A DNA stretch of 23,049 nt from Candidatus Gorgonimonas leptogorgiae (GCA_929200515.1 CAKNAD010000013.1:1-23049); one strand, 5' to 3'. Positions 8,797-16,600 are shown, numbered from the stretch's first letter. Notes: a model not told the origin generated them from the sequence alone. A program made the numbers and translations.

Positions 8797-9789
8797 CTAA
8801 ATCATTTTTAATGTTGGGAATGCTTTAAGCCTATAGCTTTGTAGTTGGCTTATCATATCTTCTAGTTCATCAGTTTTTACTTTTAATCCTTCTTTATATG
8901 CAATTATAGGTTCTAAGATAATATTACATAATATATTATCACCACCTAAAAATTCAGATATTTGATTTTTAAATTCTTTTTTATTATCAATAGTATTTAT
9001 CCTTATTTTTCTTAACTTTTCTTCAGACTTACCATGGTTAGCACAAGATAAGTTAAGTAATTCAAATGATGCTTTTCCTATCATACTACTGCTATCAACA
9101 AAAGTTTTTATTTCATCAAAATCAGCTAGTTTGAATCTTTTTTGATTATTGAATATTAATATATTACCTGAATGCAAATCAATATAATCTATTTTAACTT
9201 CCTTGCAAGCCTTGATAATAAGAAACAGCTCAAGAGCTATATATCTAGTATTAGCATATGACAATTTGACTTTTTCATTTTGTACGAGAGCATTTTCATA
9301 TTTTTCAAGGTCGCCATCTGCATACTCCATAACTAGTTCCATGCTCATGTAGGGTTCCTTGTTATCAGTTAAATGTATGCCTAACAATTCTACAAACTTA
9401 GATTTGCCTTGAAGCTTTATAAGATTAGCTACTTCACTATATATTTTATAACGTATGATATTTTCATTGTAATCGTTTCTATATTCTTCTGCTTTGAACT
9501 TTTTAATTGCAACCTTAGTATTATTTTTTAAACGAGCAATTGAAATCTCTCCATAAGCTCCTTCTGCAATATATTTAACAGTTGCAGAATTAATTTCTTC
9601 TTTAATATCTCGTGACTTTTTAAAATTATTAACAATTGTAATCGAATCTTCTAAATAATTAGAATCTACAGATATGCTACTACAGCTTGAGCTAGATGAT
9701 AATGACATCCTATCAAAAGACGGCGATGAAGGGGCTTCCGCAAAAAAAACACTTGGCGACTTGATAATTTCTCGACTATTAATACACAT
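8797..9789 (-). CDS. Eukaryotic-like protein kinase, candidate effector
   Basis: A 330-residue protein. After a Ser-rich, probably disordered N-terminus (about 1-45) comes a protein-kinase fold. It has a Gly loop IAEGAYGEISIARL (about 74-87), the ATP lysine in KVAIKKF (Lys96), a probable helix-C Glu119, a hinge LVMEYADGD, the catalytic loop DYIDLHSGNILI (Asp204, Asn209) and the metal motif DFD (from Asp223) in place of DFG. Canonical HRDLKPxN is thus altered but keeps the catalytic Asp and Asn, so activity is plausible. The frame opens at a TTG at 9861, but ATG 9789 has GGAG 7 nt upstream and is the better start. No membrane segment or signal peptide is present. It stands alone between inverted repeats, diverging from a second effector-like gene, which suggests a host-directed kinase; that role is inference. 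Confidence 0.85.
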   Translation of the reverse strand: MCINSREIIKSPSVFFAEAPSSPSFDRMSLSSSSSCSSISVDSNYLEDSITIVNNFKKSRDIKEEINSATVKYIAEGAYGEISIARLKNNTKVAIKKFKAEEYRNDYNENIIRYKIYSEVANLIKLQGKSKFVELLGIHLTDNKEPYMSMELVMEYADGDLEKYENALVQNEKVKLSYANTRYIALELFLIIKACKEVKIDYIDLHSGNILIFNNQKRFKLADFDEIKTFVDSSSMIGKASFELLNLSCANHGKSEEKLRKIRINTIDNKKEFKNQISEFLGGDNILCNIILEPIIAYKEGLKVKTDELEDMISQLQSYRLKAFPTLKMI

Positions 9790-9869
9790 ACAACAACTCC
9801 ATTTATTTGCAATATCATAATCATACCGAACAATTATAACACTTTTTTTAAAAAAATGCAAAAGTATTA

Positions 9870-9899
9870 CGTAAACGCATCTAAATCGTTGTGTTTACG
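9870..9899. promoter_or_regulatory. Inverted repeat upstream of the kinase gene
   Basis: CGTAAAC at 9870-9876 and GTTTACG at 9893-9899 form a 7-bp dyad with a 16-nt spacer, about 80 nt upstream of the kinase start. It could be an operator or a hairpin in the leader; I see no matching regulator gene. Confidence 0.3.
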
Positions 9900-9960
9900 G
9901 TGTTTTTCAGCCACAATCATAGAGTAAAATGTGATGTTTCTTAATTTTATAAATAAATAT

Positions 9961-9976
9961 GGCTTTGTTGAATAAA
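9961..9976 (+). mobile_element. IS5-family (IS903-like) terminal inverted repeat relic
   Basis: GGCTTTGTTGAATAAA equals the first 16 bases of the 18-bp terminal repeat of IS903 as I remember it. Only this end is present: no transposase frame and no reverse-complement partner were found in the window. It marks an old insertion in the 480-nt gap between the kinase and the 961-residue protein gene. The rest of that gap holds only the repeats listed here. Confidence 0.5.
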
Positions 9977-10010
9977 AAAAATAAATCCCTAATATCTATC
10001 AAAAATATGG

Positions 10011-10100
10011 TATATACACGTGGCAGTTGAAAATGCAGGTTTTCAGCAAGTGATTATAAGTTTTTAGCCAAGGCAGTGTTTCGCAGGTAGAAGGTGTATG
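10011..10100. repeat. MITE-like element with TATACAC/GTGTAT ends
   Basis: The left 25 bp (10011-10035) repeat 8518-8542. The right 15 bp, AGGTAGAAGGTGTAT (10085-10099), recur exactly at 21386-21400. The ends form a short terminal inverted repeat (ATACAC and GTGTAT) around about 75 nt without a conserved reading frame. This fits a small non-autonomous element, of which the other sites are partial copies. Confidence 0.5.
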
Positions 10101-10102
10101 GT

Positions 10103-10152
10103 GTCGACTAAATCAAGAAATACTAACGCAGGATAAAAGCTTAGAAGCCTTG
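10103..10152 (-). repeat. 50-bp inverted repeat, right arm
   Basis: Partner of 8658-8707 (three mismatches). It directly abuts the MITE-like element and ends about 120 nt before the next gene. The two arms are about 1.4 kb apart and enclose the whole kinase gene. Confidence 0.8.
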
Positions 10153-10270
10153 ATAGAAACTAGAGTTTCCAACTTATACATGTATATTGCAAATTAATTA
10201 TTGAATTATATTAAATTATGAGATAATTTGATTAAACTACAAATAATAAAATAATAATAAAATAATAACT

Positions 10271-13156
10271 ATGAATATTAATCAACAATCAACTTACTAT
10301 AATTTTTCTTATATAGACTCTATAACAAATAAAACTAGCAGTATTACTGATAACACTGTCACAAGAGATGATAGTAAAAAAAGTAACACTAATCACAGTC
10401 TTAAACCCAGAAAAATAGTAGCTCAAAAAAAAGAAGATGCTTTTTTTTATTTATCTGTAGATGATTTTGCAGATACAGCTAAAGCAACTGCTATGATGGC
10501 AAAACCTGAAATATTTAATGTGATTGCTACTTATCAACCATCAATGCAAGATAGTGTTGCTAAAGAAGGGGCTATATTTAGAGAAATGATGCGACCTTTT
10601 TTAGATTTACCTGAAGAACAAAGGCAAAAAGCAGTAATATTATTAATTCAAGACAGGTTAGCACAAAAAGCAACCTACGGGCATGATATAGATACTGAAG
10701 GAGTGGGAGAATTTTATTCTAATGTAGAGCATATTCTGGCTGATAAGGCACAAGGTATAGATTGTGAAGATTATTCAGAATTGGCACAATTTTATCTTGA
10801 AATAGCCCAAGAAGAAAAAGTCATACCTCAGGAAGCAAATTTTTATCAGCTATATATACCTGAGCATCAGTTATTAATTTATGAACTACCGGCAACTGAA
10901 GGTAAACAAGCTCAACATTATGTTATAGATAATATTACGATTGCTCTAACATCAAAAATACAAAATTCAAATAAAAAAATTAATTTAGAACTAATTAATT
11001 TTATTTCCCCTGATTACATTAGAAAGTTCGATAAAAATAACGACGATTTAGTGACATTAACTGAATATATCGGGAAAAAAAGTATTAATAACTGGCTTGC
11101 TGATGGTGATTACGGAAGAATAGCGAATAAATCCTCATTAATAACGCAATCTGGAGGCCGTGTTTATGGTAAAAAATTTATTACTCCTGAGTGGATTAAA
11201 ACAGTAACTGGTAATAATGATATTGCTAATAGTATATCAAAACAAAAAGTAGTTAAGATACAAAGACAGTACCTAGTTAAATATGGTGAACCTAAATTAC
11301 AAAAGGATTTTAACGAAACTGAATTTACTCATTATATAAACGCTATACGAAAAAAAAACATGTTCGGTTTTTATAAAAGCATATCTAAGAATAATAAAGG
11401 AAAACCTGAAGATTTAAAAATAACTCCTGAAGAGGCTGTATATATAATAGGGTCTTACTCAAAAGGACTAGAAAAAAAATTAGATATTTCAGATATGAAG
11501 CTTAATGATCAGCAAAAAATGCAACTTTTAGGACGCTATTCTCCAGTGCTAAAGCGCAAATTTACTACTGAGGATTTAAAACTAGATAAAAATATAATCT
11601 CTACAACTAAAGGTATTGATAATAACATTTCACAAATTTATGCAACTGAAGATAAAAACAGTAGCAGTATAGAAGAAAAGATAAAATACACTATGAATAT
11701 AGATGATAATTTAGATGTTTCTATATTTTTTAATGTTTTAGGAATGTTAGGAACAATCAGTGTACTTTTTTCAATTAATCAAAGTAGACATATGAAGGTA
11801 CGTAACAGAAAAAAAATATTTTTTGATCCTAAAAATAAAATTGAATACTTTAATAGGGCAAAAAAAAATAAATTTAGAAAAGAAAAAAGGCATGACTGGA
11901 TAAGCTTAATAGATTTTTCCCTATTAAAAAAATTATCAGCTTTAATTTCAAGCATACATAATTTTGATGAGTATCCGAATGACTATGTAGAGTTAAACCT
12001 TACAAATGAAGAGTTACAGCACACCTATAGTATAATAAAATTATTAAATATAGAAAGTAAAAATATTTCTCTTAATCAGTTAAAAGAGTGTTACCAATGT
12101 TTGCTCAATCTACATTATAAAGCTAAACTTGCGGTACACAAAGATGATAAACATCGAAAAGAATTGCAGAATTTAGCTGCTTTTCTAGATAAATTAGATC
12201 AAGAATCGCTTTATACTACTTCTGCAATACAGAAAATTAGCTCAGTGTTAGAATATTATGGAATAAAATTCAGCTACTCTAGTGATAAAATATTTGGTAA
12301 ATATAGAAATAGTTCTAAAGTTACTAAAATTACCATTAAACTAGACTTGACTAAATTATATAATTTTTTAAAGCGTAATGGAATATTACCATATATAAGA
12401 ACATTAGATTATTTATGGACTAAAAATTTTATATTTTTAAATAGGCTTTATAAACTAAAAGATCTTGATAAAAGAAAAATAAGATATCATAAAATAGATC
12501 ATAGGCTAAAAGTACTTGCTTTCACCTCTACTATTATCCCTGTTATACCTACGAATGATTTAGTAAAAATTTTAATTTATAAAAGAGGTATTAATTACAG
12601 AAAGAAAAATCAAAAAATTATTTCTTATCGAATTGAAAAAGCATTAAAATCATTAGATGATAATATTCTTCCAGCTGATAAAACAACTCACTTGTACAAT
12701 AGCTTGAATAATATTAAACAAATTAAACAAAAACATCTTAATATTAAAATTAATCAAAATAAAACAAACTGTATGATACATGGTATTTCATCTGGTATTT
12801 CAATATCATCTTTAGCACTTGGACCTATAGCCTTATTAGCTAAAACAGGTTTTAAGATAACTACTAAATTAAGTAATTCAATCGCAGGCGCGGCAATACG
12901 GCACAAAGTTGATAAAGAACATATAGGTAATAATAACTTTGAGACAACTAAAAATATTTATTTATATCTTAAACAATTACATCAGCAAGCTATAAATAAT
13001 GATGATAAAGAAGCAGTAGATTTTATCGCTAATTTTGCAGAAATGATTTTTGGCATCCCAAGAGAATCATATGCTTTTATTATCAGCACTAACCTAGTAG
13101 AAGATGATAAATATAAAGTTAGCTTATCACAAAAAATAACAGAAGATAATACTTAG
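10271..13156 (+). CDS. Large protein with transglutaminase-like Cys/His/Asp region, candidate effector
   Basis: A 961-residue protein I cannot name as a whole. Residues 150-225 look like a transglutaminase-like (BTLCP-type) cysteine catalytic core: GIDCEDYSELAQFYL (Cys165), then EHQLLIYEL (His199) and QHYVIDN (His216, Asp220). This is the order C-H-D expected for the family. It is followed by DKNNDDLVTLTE (254-265), which fits an EF-hand calcium loop with acidic or Asn ligands at 1, 3, 5 and Glu at 12. A probable membrane segment lies at 482-502, a very Lys-rich part follows, and a second hydrophobic Gly/Ser-rich segment (GISISSLALGPIALLAKTG) lies near 850. There is no signal peptide. No Shine-Dalgarno sequence precedes the ATG, only AT triplets. 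The gene is flanked by repeats and diverges from the kinase. Delivery into host cells is inference; the fold assignment rests on motifs only. Confidence 0.7.
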   Translation: MNINQQSTYYNFSYIDSITNKTSSITDNTVTRDDSKKSNTNHSLKPRKIVAQKKEDAFFYLSVDDFADTAKATAMMAKPEIFNVIATYQPSMQDSVAKEGAIFREMMRPFLDLPEEQRQKAVILLIQDRLAQKATYGHDIDTEGVGEFYSNVEHILADKAQGIDCEDYSELAQFYLEIAQEEKVIPQEANFYQLYIPEHQLLIYELPATEGKQAQHYVIDNITIALTSKIQNSNKKINLELINFISPDYIRKFDKNNDDLVTLTEYIGKKSINNWLADGDYGRIANKSSLITQSGGRVYGKKFITPEWIKTVTGNNDIANSISKQKVVKIQRQYLVKYGEPKLQKDFNETEFTHYINAIRKKNMFGFYKSISKNNKGKPEDLKITPEEAVYIIGSYSKGLEKKLDISDMKLNDQQKMQLLGRYSPVLKRKFTTEDLKLDKNIISTTKGIDNNISQIYATEDKNSSSIEEKIKYTMNIDDNLDVSIFFNVLGMLGTISVLFSINQSRHMKVRNRKKIFFDPKNKIEYFNRAKKNKFRKEKRHDWISLIDFSLLKKLSALISSIHNFDEYPNDYVELNLTNEELQHTYSIIKLLNIESKNISLNQLKECYQCLLNLHYKAKLAVHKDDKHRKELQNLAAFLDKLDQESLYTTSAIQKISSVLEYYGIKFSYSSDKIFGKYRNSSKVTKITIKLDLTKLYNFLKRNGILPYIRTLDYLWTKNFIFLNRLYKLKDLDKRKIRYHKIDHRLKVLAFTSTIIPVIPTNDLVKILIYKRGINYRKKNQKIISYRIEKALKSLDDNILPADKTTHLYNSLNNIKQIKQKHLNIKINQNKTNCMIHGISSGISISSLALGPIALLAKTGFKITTKLSNSIAGAAIRHKVDKEHIGNNNFETTKNIYLYLKQLHQQAINNDDKEAVDFIANFAEMIFGIPRESYAFIISTNLVEDDKYKVSLSQKITEDNT

Positions 13157-13367
13157 ATTATAGTTATAGGTGCGTAATTTAATATAGCTTACTAATGGCA
13201 CGTACTTTAGAGCAGGCTCAAGTATTAACTCGGTTAATGATTGAAATATTACATAGTTTCAAAAGTAATTATTAATATTTTAGTTAAAAAAGTTGTTAAT
13301 TATTGCAAATAAAACTAGCTCTTGTACTATAAAAGCTATATTTTTAATAAAAACCAAGGAAAAGATA

Positions 13368-13754
13368 ATGTTACCTATTAGCTATAATAATAAAGTTACT
13401 GATGCTCATTTGCTTCTTGATGAGTCTAGTGTGAAATCTTATACTAAAAATCATCAAGTTAGTTGTTTTCAGAAAATAACTAAGCAGTTTGCAAACAGTC
13501 GAATAATAAAAAGTTTACCAAAAGGTGCTATTGGTTTTATTGCTGGTGCTGGTATAGGTGCTATAACTATTGAGGTTATTCATCTAATTAGTTTTAGTTT
13601 AATCAATAAAGAAGAAAAAAACTTAGCTTCAGCTAATATAGTTTTGAGTGAGTCTATGGCGGTGATTAAAATATTGTATGCGATCGTATGCGCTACGTTA
13701 GGATACTATATTGAGTTAGAAAATTGCCATAAGAGCAGCTTATATAGAATATAG
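13368..13754 (+). CDS. Small protein with a Gly-rich membrane hairpin, unknown
   Basis: A 128-residue protein starting at ATG 13368 (MLPISYNNK), chosen over an upstream in-frame TTG at 13293 because AAGGA lies 7 nt before it. A soluble N-terminal half (about 55 residues) is followed by two hydrophobic segments, GAIGFIAGAGIGAITI and AVIKILYAIVCATLGYYI. They are separated by a short Lys/Glu-containing loop, and a cysteine-bearing tail ends the protein. The plan is the same as in the protein at 16978: soluble N-terminus, Gly-rich first helix, second helix near the C-terminus. I recognise no family. Lack of a signal peptide and the neighbouring effector-like gene make a membrane-inserted secreted protein possible, but this is guesswork. 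Confidence 0.55.
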   Translation: MLPISYNNKVTDAHLLLDESSVKSYTKNHQVSCFQKITKQFANSRIIKSLPKGAIGFIAGAGIGAITIEVIHLISFSLINKEEKNLASANIVLSESMAVIKILYAIVCATLGYYIELENCHKSSLYRI

Positions 13755-13953
13755 TTAATAACAAGATATCAGCCCTAAAGATATGTTAAACAATCATCAT
13801 TTTAATAAAATTTTATTATAGTCTAGTTAAAATATTCTAAATTATTTATATTTTTCCGAAACAAATAATGTTAAAGATTTTTAATTTTAACTACCTGTTT
13901 ATCATACTTATCAAAATAAAATAGTTTCATTATAGCTATTTAGGGGCTTTAAT

Positions 13954-14295
13954 ATGCAATTTGAAATTTCAAATCAGGCGGATTACTCCATAATAAATAT
14001 TAATGAATTACGCATGGATGCATCTTTAGCACCAGCATTTAAAGATTTTTGTAGTAGTAATATGCAAGAGGTTAGCACGCCTATAATTATTGATTTATCT
14101 CATATTAGATTTATGGATAGCAGTGGTTTAGGAGCGTTAATTTTTTGTTTAAAGCAAACTGGTGATCAATACCCTGTGGTTCTTATCGGTGCTAATGAAT
14201 CAGTTTGCGATCTACTGGAATTAACTTCTATGCATAAATTATTTTTGATTGAAGCTTCTGTTGAAACAGCACTTGCAAAGCTTAAGGATACTTAA
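13954..14295 (+). CDS. STAS-domain anti-sigma factor antagonist (SpoIIAA/RsbV-like)
   Basis: A 113-residue single STAS domain. The phosphorylation-site loop FMDSSGLGALIF is intact (Asp55, Ser56, Ser57, Gly58), after the central strand PIIIDLSHI. In the family, the serine is phosphorylated by a cognate HATPase anti-sigma kinase and dephosphorylated by a PP2C phosphatase, switching partner binding. AGGGG lies 7 nt before the ATG. The next gene, on the same strand after 98 nt, encodes such a kinase, so the two form a partner-switching module. No sigma factor or phosphatase is in the window, so the controlled target is unknown; it may be a non-sigma target, as in several Gram-negative systems. 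Confidence 0.9.
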   Translation: MQFEISNQADYSIININELRMDASLAPAFKDFCSSNMQEVSTPIIIDLSHIRFMDSSGLGALIFCLKQTGDQYPVVLIGANESVCDLLELTSMHKLFLIEASVETALAKLKDT

Positions 14296-14326
14296 TTTTA
14301 AATACTTTTTATATTAACTATCTATT

Positions 14327-14390
14327 CTTATACCTTTTTACTTAATATGGGTATAAGATATCTAAACAAAGCTGTTCACGGAGGTATAAG
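14327..14390 (+). promoter_or_regulatory. Alternative-pairing leader before the HATPase gene
   Basis: CTTATACC (14327-14334) can pair with GGTATAAG at 14350-14357 or with an identical copy at 14383-14390. The second copy overlaps the GGAGG ribosome site (14380-14384) of the HATPase gene. The two copies belong to a 10-nt direct repeat, GGTATAAGAT. The pairings exclude each other, so one would hide and the other free the ribosome site. Confidence 0.4.
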
Positions 14391-14393
14391 ATC

Positions 14394-14831
14394 ATGGCTT
14401 CCAAGGATTTAAATTTAAAATTAGAAATCGATAGCCAGTTTTCTAATACAGCTCCTCTTGCTCTTGCTGTGAGAGGTTTGTGTCAAATAACGTCAATGTC
14501 TCCTGTAGAGATAAATCGTACTGAATTATGCTTAGTGGAAATAATAAATAATTCTATAGAGCACGCTTATAACAAGAAAAAAGGCAACCTAATTTGCATA
14601 AATGTTAATATCTCTGAAGATTGCTTAACGATAAAAGTTTATGACTGGGGCGAACCATTGCCAGAAAAACTATTAGTCTCTAAGCCTAAATTATCAAATA
14701 GCAATAACTCTTCAAAGTTATTTACTAATGGTCGGGGTTTGGATATCGTAAAATCACTGATGGATTTTATCGACTATAATAGCAACAATGGAGCTAACTG
14801 CTTTACTATGATAAAAAATTTTAGAAAATAG
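14394..14831 (+). CDS. HATPase anti-sigma kinase (SpoIIAB/RsbW-like)
   Basis: A 145-residue GHKL-fold protein. The N box is ELCLVEIINNSIEHAY with Glu49, Asn53 and His57. The G1 box is VYDWGEPL (Asp84, Gly86) and the G2 box is NGRGLDIVKSLMD. These bind ATP-Mg and, in the family, phosphorylate a serine in the partner STAS protein. That partner is encoded immediately upstream, so kinase and antagonist are a pair. A strong GGAGG site precedes the ATG by 9 nt. The gene ends 27 nt before the convergent yaaA stop. There is no membrane or sensor domain, so any signal must come from another protein. Its target besides the STAS partner is not shown by the sequence. Confidence 0.9.
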   Translation: MASKDLNLKLEIDSQFSNTAPLALAVRGLCQITSMSPVEINRTELCLVEIINNSIEHAYNKKKGNLICINVNISEDCLTIKVYDWGEPLPEKLLVSKPKLSNSNNSSKLFTNGRGLDIVKSLMDFIDYNSNNGANCFTMIKNFRK

Positions 14832-14858
14832 TAGTAGCTTTATAAATGTTATTAATAC

Positions 14859-15635
14859 TTAACTAGTTTGTTTTCTTAAAAAAACTAATTGCTGTTCTGT
14901 TGATAGCTTAGGAGAATATTTATAGCTTGAGCTATTAAAGTTTTTTAAATCTTTAGGGTCGGTTATTTGGTTATCAAGTACGAATCGACACATCATTCCT
15001 CTAGCTTTTTTTGCATAAAAACTAATGATTTTGTAGTTGTCTTGTTTCCAGTCTTTAAAAATTGGTGTTACTATTTTATGGTTTAGTTTTTTAAGGTTAA
15101 TAGCTTTGAAATATTCATTAGAAGCTAAATTTATTAACACTTTATGTTTTGCTTGATTTAGCTGCTTATTTATAGTTTCAGTGATAGTATCACCCCAAAA
15201 CTCATATAAATTTTTCAATTTGCCAATTTGTAGTTTAGACCCCATTTCTAGCCGATAGGGCATAATCAAATCAAGAGGTTTTAATAAGCCATATAACCCA
15301 GATAGTATTCCTAGTTTATCCTGAGAGTTTTGTAACTGCTGCTTAGTTAGGCTCGAGGCATCAAGACCTTCATAAACATCACCATTGAAACATAAAATTG
15401 CTGGGTGTGCGGTAGATTTAGTAAATGGTAGTTTAATTTGCTGAAAACGCCGAGCATTTAACTCAGCTAAATTTTGGCTTAGTTTCATTAATTGCATTAA
15501 ATCTTGAGAAGAGTATTTTTTTAAAATATTAACTAATTTAGTGCAATGTTCAGGAAACATAATAGATGTGCAATTATCAATATTATGTTGCCTTTCAGAT
15601 GTTAATTTTTTAGCTGGAGATATAACTAGAAACAT
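14859..15635 (-). CDS. yaaA: Peroxide stress protein YaaA (UPF0246)
   Basis: A 258-residue YaaA/DUF328 protein. In E. coli this family lowers free intracellular iron and DNA damage during hydrogen peroxide stress, and a homologue structure suggests DNA binding. Conserved blocks are all present: MFLVISPAKKL at the start, FNGDVYEGL (83-91), LGILSGLYGLLKPLDLIMPYR (108-128), INLASNEYF (168-176), PIFKDWK and FYAKKARGMM (206-215). Length is normal. It is convergent with the HATPase gene and follows the copper chaperone gene on the same strand after a 76-nt gap that contains a 9-bp hairpin. No clear ribosome site is visible. Confidence 0.93.
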   Translation of the reverse strand: MFLVISPAKKLTSERQHNIDNCTSIMFPEHCTKLVNILKKYSSQDLMQLMKLSQNLAELNARRFQQIKLPFTKSTAHPAILCFNGDVYEGLDASSLTKQQLQNSQDKLGILSGLYGLLKPLDLIMPYRLEMGSKLQIGKLKNLYEFWGDTITETINKQLNQAKHKVLINLASNEYFKAINLKKLNHKIVTPIFKDWKQDNYKIISFYAKKARGMMCRFVLDNQITDPKDLKNFNSSSYKYSPKLSTEQQLVFLRKQTS

Positions 15636-15667
15636 ATTATTTATATTAATTAAAGATATTTTTTAGT

Positions 15668-15694
15668 TATACACCTTATAATTTCAGGTGTATA
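15668..15694 (-). repeat. 9-bp TATACACCT hairpin after the copper chaperone gene
   Basis: TATACACCT and AGGTGTATA enclose a 9-nt loop, 18 nt after the chaperone stop. There is no T-run on the minus strand. The arms match the ends of the elements at 10011 and 21375. Confidence 0.6.
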
Positions 15695-15711
15695 GTTGCA
15701 GTTAGAGGCTG

Positions 15712-16557
15712 TTATTTAGAACAACATTTTTTACATTTAAAAGTTTTAATATCAAATTTTTGTATGATTTCGATAATAGAGTTATCGTTTTTAATAAACT
15801 TTAAAGTTAAGTCAATATTTTTACCTTCAGAAAAAAACTCTTTATTTATTCCAAATAACATTATGTGTTTGCCACCTTCTTTTAGTTTTAACTCTGAATT
15901 AGCTTTTATTTTAAAGCCATTTTTTTTATGGACCATTTTCATTACTTTATGTATTTTACGATTATCGTGGGTTTCTATTTTTGCTACGGCATCTTTATTG
16001 GCTACGCTAACTTCAGAGAGTCTTATTTGTTCATCATTTTTATTCTGTACTGTTATATAAGCCGCAGCGTTATCTCCAGGATTGATAGATATATAAGAGT
16101 TTTCTATAACTATTTTGTTGTCTTGCTTATTATTGTTATTAGCTTGTTCGCTGTCTTCGGTGTCTTTATTCTCTGTGGTGCTAGCTACTTCGTCATTAAT
16201 TGGCTTAGTATCGCTGTCTTTGCTACCATCAGAGTCATCAAGATTAGTGCTGATTTCATCAAAATTAGGGGAATCTTCTGTATTAGTGGTCTTGGCAGTA
16301 GCTTCTTGATTTTTAGTAACAGCTACTAGTTCTGAATCTATTGTTTCTAAAGCTACTGGTTTGTTATCTTCTGTTATTGTATTGTTTTCTGTAGCAGAGT
16401 CATTTTCTTGTTTGGGGTTGTTAGCAGTATCATCGATAGTTGTATTTTCTGAGGAGGATTCTGGTTCTTGAAGAGTAGCAACAGCTAGATTGTTTATAGC
16501 AAAAAATCCTGTAAAAAGCATTATTTTAAGAAAAGTTTTGTAATTATGTGCTTGCAT
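15712..16557 (-). CDS. PCu(A)C-family periplasmic copper chaperone with long acidic linker
   Basis: A 281-residue exported protein. A signal peptide (1-27, ending LAVA) is followed by about 120 residues of Asp/Glu/Asn/Thr-rich low complexity. A PCu(A)C domain (about 149-272) follows, a fold that hands Cu(I) to cytochrome oxidase. The copper motif is recognisable: THD (His197), ten residues later Met208 (VMKM), then KHIML (His231, Met233). The spacing matches H-x10-M and is one residue longer than the usual x21 before HxM. Two additions are odd: the acidic linker, far longer than in typical family members (about 150 residues in all), and a C-terminal tail with three cysteines (KCKKCCSK, Cys275, 278, 279) that could bind metal. 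AGGA lies 8 nt before the ATG. No oxidase genes are nearby. Confidence 0.85.
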   Translation of the reverse strand: MQAHNYKTFLKIMLFTGFFAINNLAVATLQEPESSSENTTIDDTANNPKQENDSATENNTITEDNKPVALETIDSELVAVTKNQEATAKTTNTEDSPNFDEISTNLDDSDGSKDSDTKPINDEVASTTENKDTEDSEQANNNNKQDNKIVIENSYISINPGDNAAAYITVQNKNDEQIRLSEVSVANKDAVAKIETHDNRKIHKVMKMVHKKNGFKIKANSELKLKEGGKHIMLFGINKEFFSEGKNIDLTLKFIKNDNSIIEIIQKFDIKTFKCKKCCSK

Positions 16558-16600
16558 ATTACTTATCCTGTTATGTAGAGATGTTATATTTATGACTAAT

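Noticed and set aside
13195..13275. 26-codon frame MARTLEQAQV... between the large effector-like gene and the small membrane protein
   Set aside because: No ribosome site and too short to support; could be a small peptide or a scrap of a duplicated gene, but nothing favours it.
13801..13818. AT-only palindrome TAATAAAATTTTATTA after the small membrane protein gene
   Set aside because: Perfect but loop-less and made only of A/T; likely chance in this composition.
15764..16329. Several plus-strand frames across the copper chaperone gene
   Set aside because: They are antisense shadows of the acidic low-complexity linker, whose codons stay open on the other strand.
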